In this document: one piece after another, positions 26,493 through 35,670 of the stretch
How positions within the stretch are numbered: the first letter of the stretch is position 1
How the letters are laid out: each line of letters starts with the position of its first letter
From: Alloalcanivorax venustensis ISO4
GTDB taxonomy: Bacteria > Pseudomonadota > Gammaproteobacteria > Pseudomonadales > Alcanivoracaceae
DNA: 64,000 nt
Direction of reading: 5' to 3'
Assembly: GCF_015356855.1 (NCBI RefSeq)
Contig: NZ_ARXR01000012.1
Span: 23,580-87,579, forward strand
Program-made: the position numbers and the translations under genes
The notes under the pieces: generated by a model
What the model was told of the DNA's origin: nothing
Database searches by the model: none
Seen by the model: only the letters and a program-made list of their open reading frames with translations

Positions 26493-28664
26493 TTAAAAGT
26501 CCAGGGTGGCGGACACCAGCACCGTGCGCGGCGCGCCGATGGTCAGATAGCCTTCGCCTGGATAGCCGCCGGCGGAAGCCCAATAATCCTCGCCGGTGAC
26601 GTTCTCCACGCGACCGCGCAGGGTCAGGAATTTGGAATCGCTCAATGCGATGAGATAACGCGCGCCCAGGTCCAAACGGGTCCAGCTGTCCACCTTCTGT
26701 TCGTTGGCTTCGTCCGCGTACTGCGAACTGGTGTAGATCACCCGGCCGTCCACCGCCAGGTCCGGCATTTGCGGCACCCGGTACTCCAGATTCAGGTTGG
26801 CCTGGGTGTCCGGCGAGCCGATGGCGTCGTCGCCGTCCGCGTCCGCGTCGAGGAAGCTGACACCGCCCAGAACCGTCAGGTTCCGGGTGGCGTTGCCGTA
26901 GGCCATCAGCTCCACGCCGGTGTTTTCCTGGTCGTCGATTACTTCATAAACGTTGGCGGCGTTGAGGCCGGCGATCGGTTTTTCGCTGCGATACACCGAC
27001 ACACTGCCGCCCAAGCCGCCGCCATCATACTTCATGCCGACCTCGGCTTGTTCGGTGGTGTAGGGATCCAGCCTCTCGTTGGGGTTCACGGCACCATTGC
27101 CAAGGCCGGCGCTGTCGCCTTTTTGCAGGCCTTCAATGTAGTTCGCGTAGGCGGACAGTGAGGGCGTGAGCTTGTACAGAACCCCTACGGTCGGCGTGAT
27201 CTCGTCTTCGTCGTAGCTGGTGTCTGCGTTGCGCACGCCAGTGTCGTAGTCGTAATCGTCGGTTTTCAGCTTCTGGTAACGCGCGCCGAGAGTGACCAGC
27301 AGACGCTCATCAAACATGGAAAGTTGGTCGGCCACCGCCAGGCTTTGGAAGCGGGTTCGCGCCGTCAGTTCGGGGTTATCAAGATCGCCGCCGAAGAATG
27401 TATTTGCCGGGCGGGGCACTGTTACCGGGTCATAGATATTGCCAGCCACCCCGCCGAACGAAAGCCCATAGGCATTGTCGGATTCGAGCTCATAGGTGGA
27501 GCCGGAAACGCTGACCTTATGGCCAATGTTGCCGGTGTCGAAGGCGAAGCGAACACCGGTCTCGCCGGTGATCACAGTGTCTTCCCGTGCGGTATCAAAG
27601 CGGCCCGCGGTGTAGTCGCCTTCAGCATTGGCAACATCGGGATTTGCGAAACTTGAATTTTCCTCACCCCGGCGCGCGCCCACGGCGGCCCAGCCGGTTA
27701 TGTTGTCCGCGAAGTCATACTCGGCGCGGAGTGTGCCGAAGACGTCGTTGGAGTCCGAATAGGTCCAGGGCTGGCCGATGGATTCATCCGCGTCGGGTGC
27801 ATCGGTGATCGGCACGCCGGGAAGAAAGGTAATGTTAGGCTGGCCGCCGTCGATGCGGTGCTTCTGGAAGCCCAGATCGGCGGACACCCGGAAGTTCTCT
27901 TCACGGAAATCCATGCCAAGGTGGGCCATCGAGAGCTCCGCTTCCTCGCCGTCCACGGCGGTGTCGCCGTCGCGGCGCGCCACGTTCAGACGAATGCCGA
28001 AGCGGCCGTCGTCGGAGCGGTTGGCCATATCGGCGGCGGCGTAGCCCTGGCCGCCGCTCTGGGTGCCCAGGGTCACCTGGTTGAGTGCCCGGTTCGGCGC
28101 GCGCTTGGGTACGATGTTGACGGCGCCGCCCAGGCCACTGCCGCCCGGCGCCGCGCCCTTCAGGAAGGTGTTGGCGCCACGGAACACCTGCACCCGCTCG
28201 ATGAACTCCGACGCCAGGTACTGGCGCGGCAGCAGGCCGTACAGGCCGTTATAGGTGATGTCGTCCGAATACACCGGCAGGCCGCGCACCAGGTACACCT
28301 GCTGGTAGTTGCCGAAGCCGCGCGCCACCCGCACCGCCGGGTCGTTGAGCAGAATCTCGCCGACGCTGGCGGCCTGCTGGTCTTCGATCAGCTGCTCGGT
28401 GTAGTTGGTGACGTTGTAGGGGGTCTCCATAACGTCCTGGGCGCCGAGGATGCCGATGCTGCCGCCTTCCGCCACCTGGCCGCCGGCGTAGGCCGGGCTC
28501 AGGCCGCCCTCGGAGGCATCGGCGCTGGACTGCACCTCCACCGGGGCCAGGGTGTTGCCGCCGCTGCCTTCGTCGTCGCTGGTTTGCGCGTAGGCGCTGG
28601 GAAAGGCGCCGCTGGCGAGAATGGCGAGGGAAAGCGCGGAAAGCCGGAAAGCAGGATGTCGCAT
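26493..28664 (-). CDS. TonB-dependent siderophore receptor
   Basis: The 723-residue outer-membrane protein starts MRHPAFRLSALSLAIL with a signal peptide ending at SAYA. A TonB box (TLAPVEVQS) follows, then a plug domain (SVGEILLNDPAVRV, YLVRGLPVYSDDITYNG, GANTFLKGAAPGGSGLGGAVNIVPK) and a 22-strand barrel ending in ATLDF with terminal Phe. It resembles FhuE/FoxA-type ferric siderophore receptors. It has no N-terminal signalling domain, so it is not a transducer. A Fur box lies 56 bases upstream of the start. The ligand cannot be named from sequence. Confidence 0.92.
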   Translation of the reverse strand: MRHPAFRLSALSLAILASGAFPSAYAQTSDDEGSGGNTLAPVEVQSSADASEGGLSPAYAGGQVAEGGSIGILGAQDVMETPYNVTNYTEQLIEDQQAASVGEILLNDPAVRVARGFGNYQQVYLVRGLPVYSDDITYNGLYGLLPRQYLASEFIERVQVFRGANTFLKGAAPGGSGLGGAVNIVPKRAPNRALNQVTLGTQSGGQGYAAADMANRSDDGRFGIRLNVARRDGDTAVDGEEAELSMAHLGMDFREENFRVSADLGFQKHRIDGGQPNITFLPGVPITDAPDADESIGQPWTYSDSNDVFGTLRAEYDFADNITGWAAVGARRGEENSSFANPDVANAEGDYTAGRFDTAREDTVITGETGVRFAFDTGNIGHKVSVSGSTYELESDNAYGLSFGGVAGNIYDPVTVPRPANTFFGGDLDNPELTARTRFQSLAVADQLSMFDERLLVTLGARYQKLKTDDYDYDTGVRNADTSYDEDEITPTVGVLYKLTPSLSAYANYIEGLQKGDSAGLGNGAVNPNERLDPYTTEQAEVGMKYDGGGLGGSVSVYRSEKPIAGLNAANVYEVIDDQENTGVELMAYGNATRNLTVLGGVSFLDADADGDDAIGSPDTQANLNLEYRVPQMPDLAVDGRVIYTSSQYADEANEQKVDSWTRLDLGARYLIALSDSKFLTLRGRVENVTGEDYWASAGGYPGEGYLTIGAPRTVLVSATLDF

Positions 28665-28719
28665 GGTGAGCCCCGAATTCGTGTTATGGGTAGTTCCGGG
28701 GCGGAATTCTACCCAAAAT

Positions 28720-28738
28720 GAGAATTGCTTGCATTCTC
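28720..28738. promoter_or_regulatory. Fur box upstream of the TonB-dependent receptor
   Basis: GAGAATTGCTTGCATTCTC is a 19-bp palindrome of the Fur-box size and matches the classical consensus at about 12 of 19 positions. It lies between the receptor (minus) and the RDD gene (plus), 56 bases from the receptor ATG, and predicts iron repression of the receptor. Whether it also touches the RDD promoter is unclear. Confidence 0.75.
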
Positions 28739-28811
28739 TATCGCGAAGCATGGGCGCCTTTACGCAGGGGTGCTATTTTGTGCATCAGGCGCGTTTACTA
28801 AGGAGAGAATA

Positions 28812-29267
28812 ATGACGAACTCTATGTCGCCATACGAGGCCACTCAGACTGTTCTGGGCGAGCAAAATTATAAAGTGGAGCCCGCGAGCAAGTGGCTTCG
28901 CTTGCTCAACTTGCTTATCGACTATATTGCCTTTTGGGTTTTAGGCCTTGTGGTGGGGATGGTTATTATCTATGTCTTTGGCATGGAGAACGCGCACTGG
29001 CTCGAAGGCGGTTCCGGCTTCGCCATAGGTATTCTCGTACCTCTCGCCTATTACATCCTCGTTGAGGGCGCCACCGGGCGGACACTGGGCAAATTGGTTA
29101 CCGGAACCCGGGTGGTGAATGCGGCAGGAGGGACGCCGTCTTTCAAGCAAATACTGGGTCGATCACTGGCCAGGTTTATTCCGTTCGAGGCCTTTTCCTT
29201 TTTGGGCGACGATGGACGCGGCTGGCATGACAGCATCCCGGATACCTATGTCATCCGATGCCGATAG
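28812..29267 (+). CDS. RDD-family membrane protein
   Basis: The 151-residue protein is read from MTNSMSPYEATQTVL with AGGAG upstream. It has the RDD core: an Arg near the first helix (WLRLLNLLIDYIAFWVLG), a second helix (FAIGILVPLAYYILVEG), and the Asp/Gly segment GRTLGKLVTGTRVV. The C-terminal part ends HDSIPDTYVIRCR. RDD proteins are small integral membrane proteins with poorly known transport-like roles. The gene is visibly less GC-rich than its neighbours, which hints at transfer or relaxed constraint. Confidence 0.82.
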   Translation: MTNSMSPYEATQTVLGEQNYKVEPASKWLRLLNLLIDYIAFWVLGLVVGMVIIYVFGMENAHWLEGGSGFAIGILVPLAYYILVEGATGRTLGKLVTGTRVVNAAGGTPSFKQILGRSLARFIPFEAFSFLGDDGRGWHDSIPDTYVIRCR

Positions 29268-29279
29268 CCCAGTCCTCAT

Positions 29280-29305
29280 TGGGCCGCCCGGTCCAGGGCG
29301 GCCCA
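29280..29305. terminator. Hairpin between convergent RDD and pfp genes
   Basis: A perfect 10-bp stem TGGGCCGCCC with GGGCGGCCCA and a 6-base loop lies 13 bases after the RDD stop and 8 bases before the pfp stop. It may serve both genes. The flanking T-runs are short. Confidence 0.55.
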
Positions 29306-29312
29306 TTGCAAC

Positions 29313-30575
29313 CTACACCTCGAAGGCGTCGTTGAGCTTCTTCGGCACGGCCACCAGCTTGAGCTGCGCGAACTGGGGCAGGCCGTTCTTGTAGGGCGGG
29401 TAGGATTCGCCGCCGATCAGCGGTTCCAGATAGGCGCGGCCGGAGGGGGTGATGCCGAAGCCGTCCTTGCTGATGAACTTGCGCGGCATCTTCTTTTCCA
29501 CGTTGGCCACTTTGCTGAGCGGCGCCTCGCCGATGGTCCAGGCGTACTTTTTTGTGTCCTTGCGGACAATCGTGGGCATCACCGCGTTTTTGCCGGCGAC
29601 GGCGAATTCCACCGCGGCGCGGCCCACGGCGTAGGCCTGGTCCACGTCGGTCTTGGAAGCGATATGGCGGGCCGCGCGCTGCAGGTAGTCGCTCACCGCC
29701 CAGTGGTATTTGTAGCCCAGCTCGCTCTTCACCATCTGCGCCAGCACCGGGGCCACGCCGCCGAGCTGCTTGTGGCCGAAGGCGTCGGTGGTGCCGGCGT
29801 CGGCCAGGAAGGTGCCGTCGGCGGTGCGCGCGCCTTCGGAGACCACGATCACGCAGTAGCCCACCTTCTTGACGGTGTCGTCGACTTTCTTCAGGAACGC
29901 CTTCCGGTCAAAGGCGATTTCCGGGAACAGGATGATGTGCGGGGCGTCGTCCGGGTTGTCCTTGGCGAGGCCGGCGCTGGCGGCGATCCAGCCGGCGTGG
30001 CGGCCCATCACTTCCATCACGAACACCTTGGTGGAGGTGGCGCACATGCTGGCCACGTCCAGAGACGCTTCGCGGCAGCTCACGGCGGTGTATTTGGCCA
30101 CCGAGCCGAAGCCCGGGCTGACGTCGGTGATCGGCAGGTCGTTGTCCACGGTTTTGGGCACGTGGATGGCCTGAATCGGGTAGCCCATTTTTTCCGACAG
30201 CTGGGAAATCTTCAGGCAGGTGTCGGCGGAGTCGCCGCCGCCGTTGTAGAAGAAGTAGCCGATGTTGTGGGCCTTGAACACTTCGATCAGCCGCTCGTAC
30301 TCGCGGCGTGAACTTTCCAGGTCCTTGAGCTTGTAGCGGCAGGAGCCGAAGGCGCCGCCGGGGGTGTGCTTGAGCGCTTCGATGGCGCTTTTGCTTTCTT
30401 TGCCGGTGTCGATCAGGTCTTCGGTGAGGGCGCCGATGATGCCGTTGCGGCCGGCGTAGACCTTGCCGATGGTCTGCTTGTTCTCCCGGGCGGCTTCGAT
30501 CACCCCGGCGGCGGATGCGTTGATCACGGCGGTGACACCACCGGACTGAGCGTAGAAAGCGTTTTTGCGCGCCAT
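29313..30575 (-). CDS. pfp: Pyrophosphate-dependent 6-phosphofructokinase
   Basis: The 420-residue protein starts MARKNAFYAQSGGVTAVINAS, preceded by AGGAGG. It carries the PFK active-site pattern YNGGGDSADTCLK, with Asp at the position that distinguishes PPi-using enzymes, PKTVDNDLPITD with the catalytic TVDND, and MEVMGRHAGW. It interconverts fructose 6-phosphate and fructose 1,6-bisphosphate with PPi instead of ATP and is reversible. This fits organisms living on lipids or acetate that run gluconeogenesis. It stands alone in the transcript. Confidence 0.92.
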   Translation of the reverse strand: MARKNAFYAQSGGVTAVINASAAGVIEAARENKQTIGKVYAGRNGIIGALTEDLIDTGKESKSAIEALKHTPGGAFGSCRYKLKDLESSRREYERLIEVFKAHNIGYFFYNGGGDSADTCLKISQLSEKMGYPIQAIHVPKTVDNDLPITDVSPGFGSVAKYTAVSCREASLDVASMCATSTKVFVMEVMGRHAGWIAASAGLAKDNPDDAPHIILFPEIAFDRKAFLKKVDDTVKKVGYCVIVVSEGARTADGTFLADAGTTDAFGHKQLGGVAPVLAQMVKSELGYKYHWAVSDYLQRAARHIASKTDVDQAYAVGRAAVEFAVAGKNAVMPTIVRKDTKKYAWTIGEAPLSKVANVEKKMPRKFISKDGFGITPSGRAYLEPLIGGESYPPYKNGLPQFAQLKLVAVPKKLNDAFEV

Positions 30576-30691
30576 TGCGGACCTCCTGCTTGAATTGGCG
30601 CGCATTTTAGCCTGCCTGGGGCGTCACTAACAGGCTGCCAGGGCATGGTGTCGAGCGCGGCGCTCTGGAACAATACGCGCCGGGAGGAACC

Positions 30692-31222
30692 ATGAACGCT
30701 TTATTGAACGTATTCGCCCGCCTGTGCGTATTCCGCCGCGGGCCGGAAGACATGCCCTACGCGCCGCCCCTGGTGGGGATTCTGCTGGCGCTGTGGATGG
30801 TGATCCAGTTGCTCAGCGCCGCGCTCCAGGACGGGCTGTCGGTGGCGCAGATGGTGGGCGTGCAGCTGTTGGCCATGGGGCTGCTGCTGGGATCCAGCGC
30901 CCTGGTCCTGGCGTTCAAAAACCTGCTGGGCCGCTGGACGCAGACCGCCATCGCCCTGATCGGCGTGGACATCGCGCTGTCGCTGCTGGCCCTGCCGATG
31001 CTGCTGATCGGCCACGCCGCCGGCGGCACGCCGTCGATACTGGAGGGCGTCTATCTGCTGCTGGTGAGCTGGCAGCTGGCGGTGCAGGCGTTTATTTTCC
31101 ACCGCGCCTTCGCCATCGGCCCGTTGCTGGGTCTGGCGATGGCGTTCGGGCTGTTGATTCTCACCTTTATGCTGGTGGGCGCCCTGATGCCGGAAGTGCT
31201 GCAGGCCAGCCAGGCGGCGTAA
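30692..31222 (+). CDS. Hypothetical four-to-five-helix membrane protein
   Basis: The 176-residue protein is read from MNALLNVFARLCVFRRGPED with GGGAGGAACC before the ATG. It shows hydrophobic segments VGILLALWMVIQLLSAAL, VGVQLLAMGLLLGSSALVLAF, ALIGVDIALSLLALPMLLIG, GVYLLLVSWQLAVQAFIFH and LGLAMAFGLLILTFMLVGAL. No family is recognised with confidence. It lies between pfp and a regulator on opposite strands, so its context gives no role. Confidence 0.6.
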   Translation: MNALLNVFARLCVFRRGPEDMPYAPPLVGILLALWMVIQLLSAALQDGLSVAQMVGVQLLAMGLLLGSSALVLAFKNLLGRWTQTAIALIGVDIALSLLALPMLLIGHAAGGTPSILEGVYLLLVSWQLAVQAFIFHRAFAIGPLLGLAMAFGLLILTFMLVGALMPEVLQASQAA

Positions 31223-31226
31223 CGGC

Positions 31227-32135
31227 TCAGGTGCGGGTCAGGCAGCGCAGCGCCATGGCCGCCGCGGCGGTGCGGTTTTCCACCCCCAGTTTGCGGAACA
31301 CCTGCTCCAGGTGCTTGTTCACGGTGCGCGGGCTCAGCGACAGGATCTGGCCGATCTCCCGGTTGGTCTTGCCCTGGGCGATCCACAGCAGCACCTGGGA
31401 TTCCCGCCGGGTGAGCCGTAGCTGCTGGCGCAGCAGTTCGCTTTCCTCCTCGCCGTCGCGCTGCAGCAGCCGGAACAGCGGCTCCCCGGAGCCGGTGTCG
31501 CCCAGGTAGCGCAGGCGCAGCTCGCCGTGGTCGCTGTCCAGGGCGGACTGGTCGCCGGGTTCCGGGCGGCGCGCCAGCCAGCGGCGGATGTGTGCCGCCA
31601 GTTGGGCGAGACGCTCGTCACGCTGGCCGCCGGCCTCCGCGAGCAGGTGTTCCGCCCGGGGCGTGGCCCAGCGCCAGTGGCCCTGGCGGTCGGTGGAGAA
31701 CGACGCCTGGCCGAGCCGGTCCAGGGCGGTGTGGGCGCCCTGGGTCATGCGCGCGTTGTGCAGGTGCACGCGGATGCGGGCGATCAGCTCGTCCGGGCGC
31801 ACCGGCTTGGTGACGTAGTCCACGCCGCCGGCTTCCAGGCCGCGCACCACATCCTCCGCGTCGGTGAGGCCGGTCATGAAGATCACCGGCACCGCCGCCA
31901 GTTCCGGGTGCCGTTTCAGGCGGCGGCAGGTTTCGAAGCCGTCCATGTTGGGCATCACGGCGTCCATCAGGACCAGGTCAGGTACCATTTTTTCCGCGAT
32001 GCCGAGGGCTTGTTCGCCTTCCAGGGCGACCAGGGCGGTGAGCCCGGCCTGGTCCAGGGCGTGGTGGATCATGCCCAGGGAATCCGGAGAGTCGTCCACC
32101 ACCAGAATCACGTCCTTACGGACCGAAGGGGTCAT
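31227..32135 (-). CDS. LuxR-type response regulator
   Basis: The 302-residue protein has an N-terminal receiver domain (DDSPD acidic pair, phospho-acceptor Asp58 in LVLMDAVMPNMDG, conserved Thr in FMTGLT, Lys in VTKPV). A linker of about 90 residues follows. The C-terminal LuxR/NarL helix-turn-helix has RLTRRESQVLLWIAQGKTNREIGQILSLSPRTVNKHLEQVFRKLGV. It overlaps the permease-histidine kinase by 4 bases, so this is its cognate regulator. The palindromes before urtA and fmdA are the obvious candidate targets (inference). Confidence 0.93.
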   Translation of the reverse strand: MTPSVRKDVILVVDDSPDSLGMIHHALDQAGLTALVALEGEQALGIAEKMVPDLVLMDAVMPNMDGFETCRRLKRHPELAAVPVIFMTGLTDAEDVVRGLEAGGVDYVTKPVRPDELIARIRVHLHNARMTQGAHTALDRLGQASFSTDRQGHWRWATPRAEHLLAEAGGQRDERLAQLAAHIRRWLARRPEPGDQSALDSDHGELRLRYLGDTGSGEPLFRLLQRDGEEESELLRQQLRLTRRESQVLLWIAQGKTNREIGQILSLSPRTVNKHLEQVFRKLGVENRTAAAAMALRCLTRT

Positions 32136-35100
32136 GGGGTCTGCTCCAGCAATTTGATCAGGGCCTGGAAATCGAAGCGTTCCAGGGGCGCTTGCAGGGT
32201 GCCGACCAGGGAAGGCGGCAGCCGCCGGTCCTGCTCGGCGCGCTGCAGGGCGTCGCGGAGGCCGGCCAGGTGGCCGATCTCCGCCAGGGCCAGCAGTTCA
32301 TCGCGCAGGCCTTCGTCCAGGCGGATCTGGGACACCGGAATGCGCCGCGTCTCGCGCAGGTCGCCGTCCAGATGATGGCGCCAGGTCAGGTCCAGGTGGC
32401 GCGCCAGGGTGTCCAGCAGGCCGCCCAGTTTGAACTGTTTGATCAGGTAGTCATCGTGCAGGCCGGCGGGGGCGTCGGTCTGGCTCTCGCGGGCGTTGGC
32501 GGACAGCATCACCAGGCTGCCCCGGTAGCCGTTGGCGCGCAGCGCGGCGGCGGTTTGCCAGCCGTCCAGGCCGGGCATGGCGATGTCCAGCAGGATCAGG
32601 TCCGGGTTGCTTTGCCGGGCCATGTCCAGGCCGGTCTGGCCGTCCGGCGCTTCGGTGACCTGGAACCCCAGCGGCGTCAGCAGGTCGCTGACCAGGCCCC
32701 GGTGGGAGGGGTCGTCGTCCACCACCAACAGTGATTTGGGCGGCCCCTGGTAGCCCACCACCGGGCGCTGGCTGTCCCGGTCCGCGTCCGCGTGGGCAAC
32801 GCTGGACAGCATCACCCAGAGTCGGAATTCACTGCCCTGGCCCGGCGTGCTGCTGACCTGCAGATCGCCGCCCATGATATCCACCAACAGCTTGGTGATG
32901 GTGAGCCCCAGGCCGGTGCCGTGCACCGCCGGCATGCCCGGTTTGCGGACCCGCTCGAAGGGCCGGAAGATGCGCTGCTGGTCTTCCTCGGCGATGCCCA
33001 CGCCGGTGTCGCGGATGGTGAACTCGGCGACCTGGTTGCGGTAGCGGATATGCAGCACCACCCGGCCCTGGCTGGTGAATTTGATGGCGTTGGACAACAG
33101 GTTGATCAGCACCTGGCGCAGGCGCTTCTCATCGGTGGTCACCCATTCGGGGATGCGCCCCTGGCTGTGGAACTCAAAGCCGATGCCTTTTTCTTCCGCC
33201 TGCAACTGGAACATGGTGACCAGCTCGTCGATCAGTGAACGCACCCTGACCCGGTTGCGGTACAGCTCCAGGCGGCCGGCTTCGATCTTGGAGATTTCCA
33301 GCAGCCCTTCGATCAGATCGGAAAGATGGCCGGTGCTGCGGCGGATGGCCGCCACCGCGCCGCGCCGGTTTTCCGGTATCGAAGGGTCGTTCTCAAGCAG
33401 CTGGGCGTAGCCGAAGGCGGCGTTGAGCGGCGAGCGCAGCTCATGGCTGAGCCCGGTGAGGTAGCGGCTCTTGGCCTGGTTGGCGGCCTCCGCCAGTTCC
33501 TTGGCTTTCTGCAGTTTGCGGTCGGTCTTTTCGTGGGCTTTGATTTCCGCCATCAGCATGCGGGTCTGGCGGTGGGATTCTTCCTGGGCGACCACGCGGC
33601 TTTCGTGGGCCAGCACGAACAGCCAGGCCACCACGCCGCTGATAATGATCAGGATCGCGAACACCTTGGCCAGGGTGGTGGCCATCAGGTCGCGCACCTG
33701 CGGATCGGTGATCGCCACCTGGGTGTAGACCAGCGTCAGCAGGCCGGCCATCACCAGCGTGACCAGGGTCAGCAGCCCGACGAAATGCCCCAGGCGCGAG
33801 CGCAACTGAACCAGGATGGGGCGGGGCAGAATGCCGCCGAGCCAGTCCATCAGCTGTTCCTGAAAGCGGGCGTGGTGCTTGCAGGCGTCGTTGCAGCGCG
33901 CGTCCAGGGAGCAGCACAAAGAACAGATCGGGCCGTTGTAGGCCGGGCAGAACGCCATGTCCTCATCGTCGAAGCGATGCTCGCAGATGCAGCAGGGGCG
34001 GCCGCGGGTGGCGGTGGCCGGCTCCGGGGTGCGGGCGATGTAGTAGCGGCCGTCGGTGAGCAGCGCGATCAGCGGCGACGCCACGAACGCGGTGAGCAGC
34101 GCCAGGAAGGAGGCCAGCGCCTCGGCGTCGCCGCCCCAGAACCCGCTGCGCGCCACCAGCCCCACCAGGGTCGCCATCACCATGGCGCCGAAGCCCACCG
34201 GGTTGATGTCGTACAGATAGGCCCGTTTGAATTCGATGCCCTTGGGGCTCAGCCCCAGTGGCTTGTTGATCACCAGGTCGGCGACCAGGGCGCCGATCCA
34301 CGCCACCGCCACCATGGCGTAGCTGCCGAGGATGGATTCGAACGCCCGGTAGATGCCGATCTCCATCAACACCAGGGCGATCATCACGTTGAACACCAGC
34401 CACACCACCCGGCCCGGGTGGCTGTGGGTGAGCCGGGAAAAGAAGTTGGACCAGGCGATGGAGCCGGCGTAGGCGTTGGTCACGTTGATCTTCAGCTGCG
34501 ACAACACCACGAAAATACCCGCCAGCGCCATCAGCGTGGCCGGGTGCGCGGTGATATGGCTGAACGCCACCAGATACATGTGCATGGGTTCCTGGGCCTG
34601 GCTGTGCGGCAGCCCGTGGGAGAACGCCAGCACCGCCAGGAAGGAACCGGCCAGCGCCTTGAGCCCGCCGACGATAATCCAGCCCGGGCCGCCGGCCAGC
34701 ATCGCCAGCCACCAGCGCCGGCGCTGTTTGCGCTCCGGCCCCGGCTCCGGCATGAAGCGCAGGAAATCCACCTGCTCGCCGATCTGCGCCACCAGGGAAA
34801 ACATCACCGTGGCGGCGGCGCCGAACAGCACCAGATTGAAGGCGCCGTCGCCGCCCATGGCGCCGTCGAAGCCCTGCCAGCGGCTCAGTGACTCCGGGTC
34901 CTGAAACAGGATGAACACGAACGGCGCCAGCTGCAGCACCACCCAGACCGGCTGGGTCCACAGCTGGAAGCGGCTGATGTAGGTGATGCCGTGGGTGACC
35001 AGCGGTATCGCCACCAGCGAGCTGACCACATAGCCCAGCGTCAGCGGCAGGCCGAACAGCACCTCCAGGGCCATGGCCATGATCGCCGCTTCCAGGGCGA

Positions 35101-35488
35101 AAAAAATAAAGGTGAAGGAGGCGTAGATCAGCGAGGTGAGGGTGGAGCCCAGATAACCGAAGCCGGCGCCGCGGGTGAGCAGATCAATGTCGACGCCGTA
35201 GCGGGCCGCGTAGTAACTCACCGGCAGGCCGAGCAGGAAAATCACCGCGCTGACCACGGCGATCGCCGCCACCGCGTTGGTGAAACCGTAGTTCAGCGTA
35301 ATGGCGCCGCCGATGGCTTCCAGCGCCAGAAAGGAAATGGCCCCGAGCGCGGTGTTCGCCACCCGTCCTGCTGACCAGCGGCGCGCCGCCTTGCCGGTGA
35401 AGCGCAGGGCGAAGTCTTCCAGGGTCTGGTTGGCGACCCACTTATTGTAGTTGCGCCGCACCCGGAAGATGCGTTGTTCGATGGCCAT
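32132..35488 (-). CDS. NCS1-type permease fused to hybrid histidine kinase
   Basis: The 1118-residue protein begins with a full nucleobase/cation NCS1-like transporter of about 12 helices (residues about 30-490). A cysteine-rich segment with at least ten Cys follows near 498-535 (CCICEHRF ... ICSLCCSLDARCNDAC), then two further helices (about 565-640). The kinase has the phospho-accepting His at about 681 in GLSHELRSP, HATPase boxes (NLLSNAIKF, DTGVGI, HGTGLGL), and a receiver with Asp near 965 in LILLDIAMPGLDG. The permease half probably senses urea or amides while or instead of transporting them. It is divergent from urtA by 253 bases, which supports control of that operon. Confidence 0.9.
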   Translation of the reverse strand: MAIEQRIFRVRRNYNKWVANQTLEDFALRFTGKAARRWSAGRVANTALGAISFLALEAIGGAITLNYGFTNAVAAIAVVSAVIFLLGLPVSYYAARYGVDIDLLTRGAGFGYLGSTLTSLIYASFTFIFFALEAAIMAMALEVLFGLPLTLGYVVSSLVAIPLVTHGITYISRFQLWTQPVWVVLQLAPFVFILFQDPESLSRWQGFDGAMGGDGAFNLVLFGAAATVMFSLVAQIGEQVDFLRFMPEPGPERKQRRRWWLAMLAGGPGWIIVGGLKALAGSFLAVLAFSHGLPHSQAQEPMHMYLVAFSHITAHPATLMALAGIFVVLSQLKINVTNAYAGSIAWSNFFSRLTHSHPGRVVWLVFNVMIALVLMEIGIYRAFESILGSYAMVAVAWIGALVADLVINKPLGLSPKGIEFKRAYLYDINPVGFGAMVMATLVGLVARSGFWGGDAEALASFLALLTAFVASPLIALLTDGRYYIARTPEPATATRGRPCCICEHRFDDEDMAFCPAYNGPICSLCCSLDARCNDACKHHARFQEQLMDWLGGILPRPILVQLRSRLGHFVGLLTLVTLVMAGLLTLVYTQVAITDPQVRDLMATTLAKVFAILIIISGVVAWLFVLAHESRVVAQEESHRQTRMLMAEIKAHEKTDRKLQKAKELAEAANQAKSRYLTGLSHELRSPLNAAFGYAQLLENDPSIPENRRGAVAAIRRSTGHLSDLIEGLLEISKIEAGRLELYRNRVRVRSLIDELVTMFQLQAEEKGIGFEFHSQGRIPEWVTTDEKRLRQVLINLLSNAIKFTSQGRVVLHIRYRNQVAEFTIRDTGVGIAEEDQQRIFRPFERVRKPGMPAVHGTGLGLTITKLLVDIMGGDLQVSSTPGQGSEFRLWVMLSSVAHADADRDSQRPVVGYQGPPKSLLVVDDDPSHRGLVSDLLTPLGFQVTEAPDGQTGLDMARQSNPDLILLDIAMPGLDGWQTAAALRANGYRGSLVMLSANARESQTDAPAGLHDDYLIKQFKLGGLLDTLARHLDLTWRHHLDGDLRETRRIPVSQIRLDEGLRDELLALAEIGHLAGLRDALQRAEQDRRLPPSLVGTLQAPLERFDFQALIKLLEQTP

Positions 35489-35605
35489 GCCTGATCGTCC
35501 GCAATACCCGAAAGCCGGGCCAAGAAGAAAGCACGATTCGTGCCGTACCCCCGAAGCGTGGATACCCCAAGGGCGCAGCCTAGGGCCGGCGCCGGCGGCG
35601 CGGAA

Positions 35606-35621
35606 TGCGTCAAATGACGTA
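35606..35621. promoter_or_regulatory. Predicted operator of the urt promoter
   Basis: TGCGTCAAATGACGTA is a 7-2-7 palindrome with a single mismatch. It lies 136 bases before the urtA ATG and 118 bases before the divergent kinase gene. Its twin is found before fmdA. A second shared element, TATTCGCCGAATGG, starts 12 bases further on. Confidence 0.55.
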
Positions 35622-35670
35622 GGGGCATGGCGTATTCGCCGAATGGGAGCGCGCCGGCCGCCTTCCCATA

